Positions 62,806-64,000 of a DNA stretch of 64,000 nucleotides are shown here, piece by piece. A program made the position numbers and the translations under genes. Source of the DNA: Myxococcales bacterium (GTDB lineage: Bacteria; Myxococcota_A; UBA9160; UBA4427); the NCBI GenBank assembly GCA_012960035.1, contig DUBZ01000124.1, forward strand, positions 124,001 through 188,000. The letters are read 5' to 3'. Within the stretch, counting starts at the first letter, position 1, and each line of letters begins with the position of its first letter. The notes below the pieces were generated by a model. The model did not search any database. It was not told the origin of the DNA and worked only from the letters and a program-made list of their open reading frames with translations.

Positions 62806-64000
62806 TTAGCCGGGGTCGGCGACTCGTTCGAGTAGGTACAACACCCGCTCCGATCCACGAATCGGAACCGCTTCGAGGGTTTTGTAGTAGACACCAAACG
62901 CCGCATCGAAGCCTTCGCGTGTGTATCGGGGAAAAACATCTTCCCGGGTTGCCAAGAGTGTCTTCACCTTCGCGTCGCTTTTCGGAACGAACTCGATCAC
63001 GAGGTTCTTGGCGAGCCTTGCAAAGTATTCGGCAATCTTGCCGAGCGGCACGTTGTTCGAGATCGCGATGTGATGAATCAAGGCAAGCGCGAGCACGCAG
63101 TCGGCGTTGGCACGCGCGGCGAGGCTCGACCGCTCTTCGTGGGCCCAACCTTGAGAGGGGGACGGGTTCACAAGGTCGAGACGTAGCGGCAGCAGGGTCT
63201 GCAGTTTTTCTTTGCGCACGTTGCGGTAATTGCGCTCAACACAAGCCGGGTCGACATCGAACGAAAGGACCTGCGCTCCGACTTCGGCGGCGATGCGGCT
63301 GTACACGCCGGTATTTGCACCCAAGTCCCACACGACGCCAGGCTGCAAGCGTTCGAGATTCGCGCGAACGAGTTCTTGCTTGTGCGCGAGTGAGTCTTCT
63401 TCGTAAGAGTCGCCGCAGTAGTACTCCGCCCACTCGGTACCGGCCGGTTTCCAGTCAAGATTCCGCACGACGCCGCGGAGATCTTCAACCAAGTTTCCCA
63501 AGGCCGCGCGAGACAATACTTGTGCCTGGCTCCCCGAACCCTTGCTGCTTTCCGCAGCGGGGTCGCCCTTCCCTTCGTAGTTGCGCTGGTAACGGGCATG
63601 AACCCGCAAGTGCATGAACAACCCGCGCGAAAGCCACGTCTTCATCGGCAGCATTGAAACCGCGAGATCAAGGGGCACGCCATCGAGGTGCAGGCGAAGC
63701 AGATCGAGCAGCCGAACGTCTCGTCGACTCATCAATGCAAGGGGAGCCAGGAAGTGCTGGCAAAATTGCCGGTAGCCAACCCAGGCCATGCCTTCTTCGT
63801 AACGTGCGAAGGAAAGCGTATCGATCATGACGGGGCGGCCGTTCAAAAACTGGATGTTGTACGCGCTCGCATCCTTCAACGTCATGTCGTGGGCAAGCGC
63901 GAGTTTCTGCAAACGCAGCGTCAGAAGTGCCGCGTCGCGAAGTTCGCTGAAGCACCACTCGTACGGATACGAGATGAAGGGGACCTGTTCAGGGCGCAGG
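62806..64000 (-). CDS. SAM-dependent methyltransferase-like protein (5' truncated by window edge)
   Basis: The frame is open from the window edge to a TAA at 62806, giving at least 398 codons; the true start lies beyond 64000. The N-terminal visible part has PFISYPYEWCFSELRDAA, LALAHDMTLKDASAYNIQF and GRPVMIDTLSFARYEEG, a conserved block of a bacterial nodulation/NoeA-like methyltransferase family. The class I methyltransferase domain has VWDLGANTGVYSRIAAEVGA (motif I), LSFDVDPACVERN and ADCVLALALIHHIA. The substrate is unknown. It is convergent with glnB. Confidence 0.8.
   Translation of the reverse strand, partial: LRPEQVPFISYPYEWCFSELRDAALLTLRLQKLALAHDMTLKDASAYNIQFLNGRPVMIDTLSFARYEEGMAWVGYRQFCQHFLAPLALMSRRDVRLLDLLRLHLDGVPLDLAVSMLPMKTWLSRGLFMHLRVHARYQRNYEGKGDPAAESSKGSGSQAQVLSRAALGNLVEDLRGVVRNLDWKPAGTEWAEYYCGDSYEEDSLAHKQELVRANLERLQPGVVWDLGANTGVYSRIAAEVGAQVLSFDVDPACVERNYRNVRKEKLQTLLPLRLDLVNPSPSQGWAHEERSSLAARANADCVLALALIHHIAISNNVPLGKIAEYFARLAKNLVIEFVPKSDAKVKTLLATREDVFPRYTREGFDAAFGVYYKTLEAVPIRGSERVLYLLERVADPG

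Overview
This 64 kb window looks like a chromosomal segment of a GC-rich, Gram-negative, deltaproteobacterium-like organism (Myxococcota, Desulfobacterota or Binatota are all possible; no rRNA or tRNA was seen to settle it). An outer membrane is implied by a LolA lipoprotein carrier, an OmpA-family protein, Lgt and a lipoprotein sulfatase. The PilZ protein, cobalamin-dependent NrdJ, ETF-QO, an N-terminally extended acyl-CoA dehydrogenase and a GlnE/AmtB/PII nitrogen set fit that assignment. Three gene groups usually associated with Actinobacteria are also present: a complete Pup-proteasome locus, an F420-type NADPH oxidoreductase, and a DUF3516-type Ski2-like helicase.

Layout. 1-9,300: the end of mltG, then a minus-strand block read in the order mpa/arc, dop, pup, prcB, prcA, pafA, a membrane-anchored coiled-coil protein, and mreB. 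All parts of pupylation, depupylation and proteasomal degradation are there and key catalytic residues are visible. A consensus-like sigma-70 promoter lies about 600 bp upstream of mpa. 10,300-22,000: lolA-ftsK, ssb, a PilZ protein, a RadC-family protein, an ECF sigma / zinc anti-sigma / large exported protein triad, moaC and an alpha/beta hydrolase. 22,000-31,000: a soluble PAS histidine kinase, lgt, an unrecognised helical protein, ETF-QO, a sulfatase and a phosphatase-like protein with one motif missing. 30,800-35,000: nrdJ with a repeat-encoded lysine/histidine-rich N-terminus, preceded by a long non-coding region that contains a promoter and predicted hairpins. 35,000-49,300: npdG, a HisN-like phosphatase overlapping an acyl-CoA dehydrogenase, apeB, surE, a NUDIX hydrolase, glnE, gor, a CobW-type GTPase, nth and a sterol-desaturase-family protein. 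49,300-50,150: decayed gene remnants, including a PEP-CTERM tail. 50,170-56,470: gpmI, an OmpA-family protein, the helicase and an isocitrate-lyase-superfamily enzyme. 56,537-64,000: two overlapping paralogous membrane histidine kinases, divergent amtB-glnB behind a sigma-54 promoter, and a methyltransferase that runs off the right edge.

The most notable reading is the histidine-kinase pair at 56,537-60,129. One paralogue keeps an intact ATP-binding domain but has Asp where the phosphoacceptor His should be. The other keeps the His but has lost the N-box Asn and the G2 box. Together they look like one kinase split across two complementary, translationally coupled proteins. Other points of interest are the complete proteasome in an outer-membrane bacterium, a dispersed family of hairpins carrying CTAG at their ends (two of them contain a gene's stop codon), and several gene relics.
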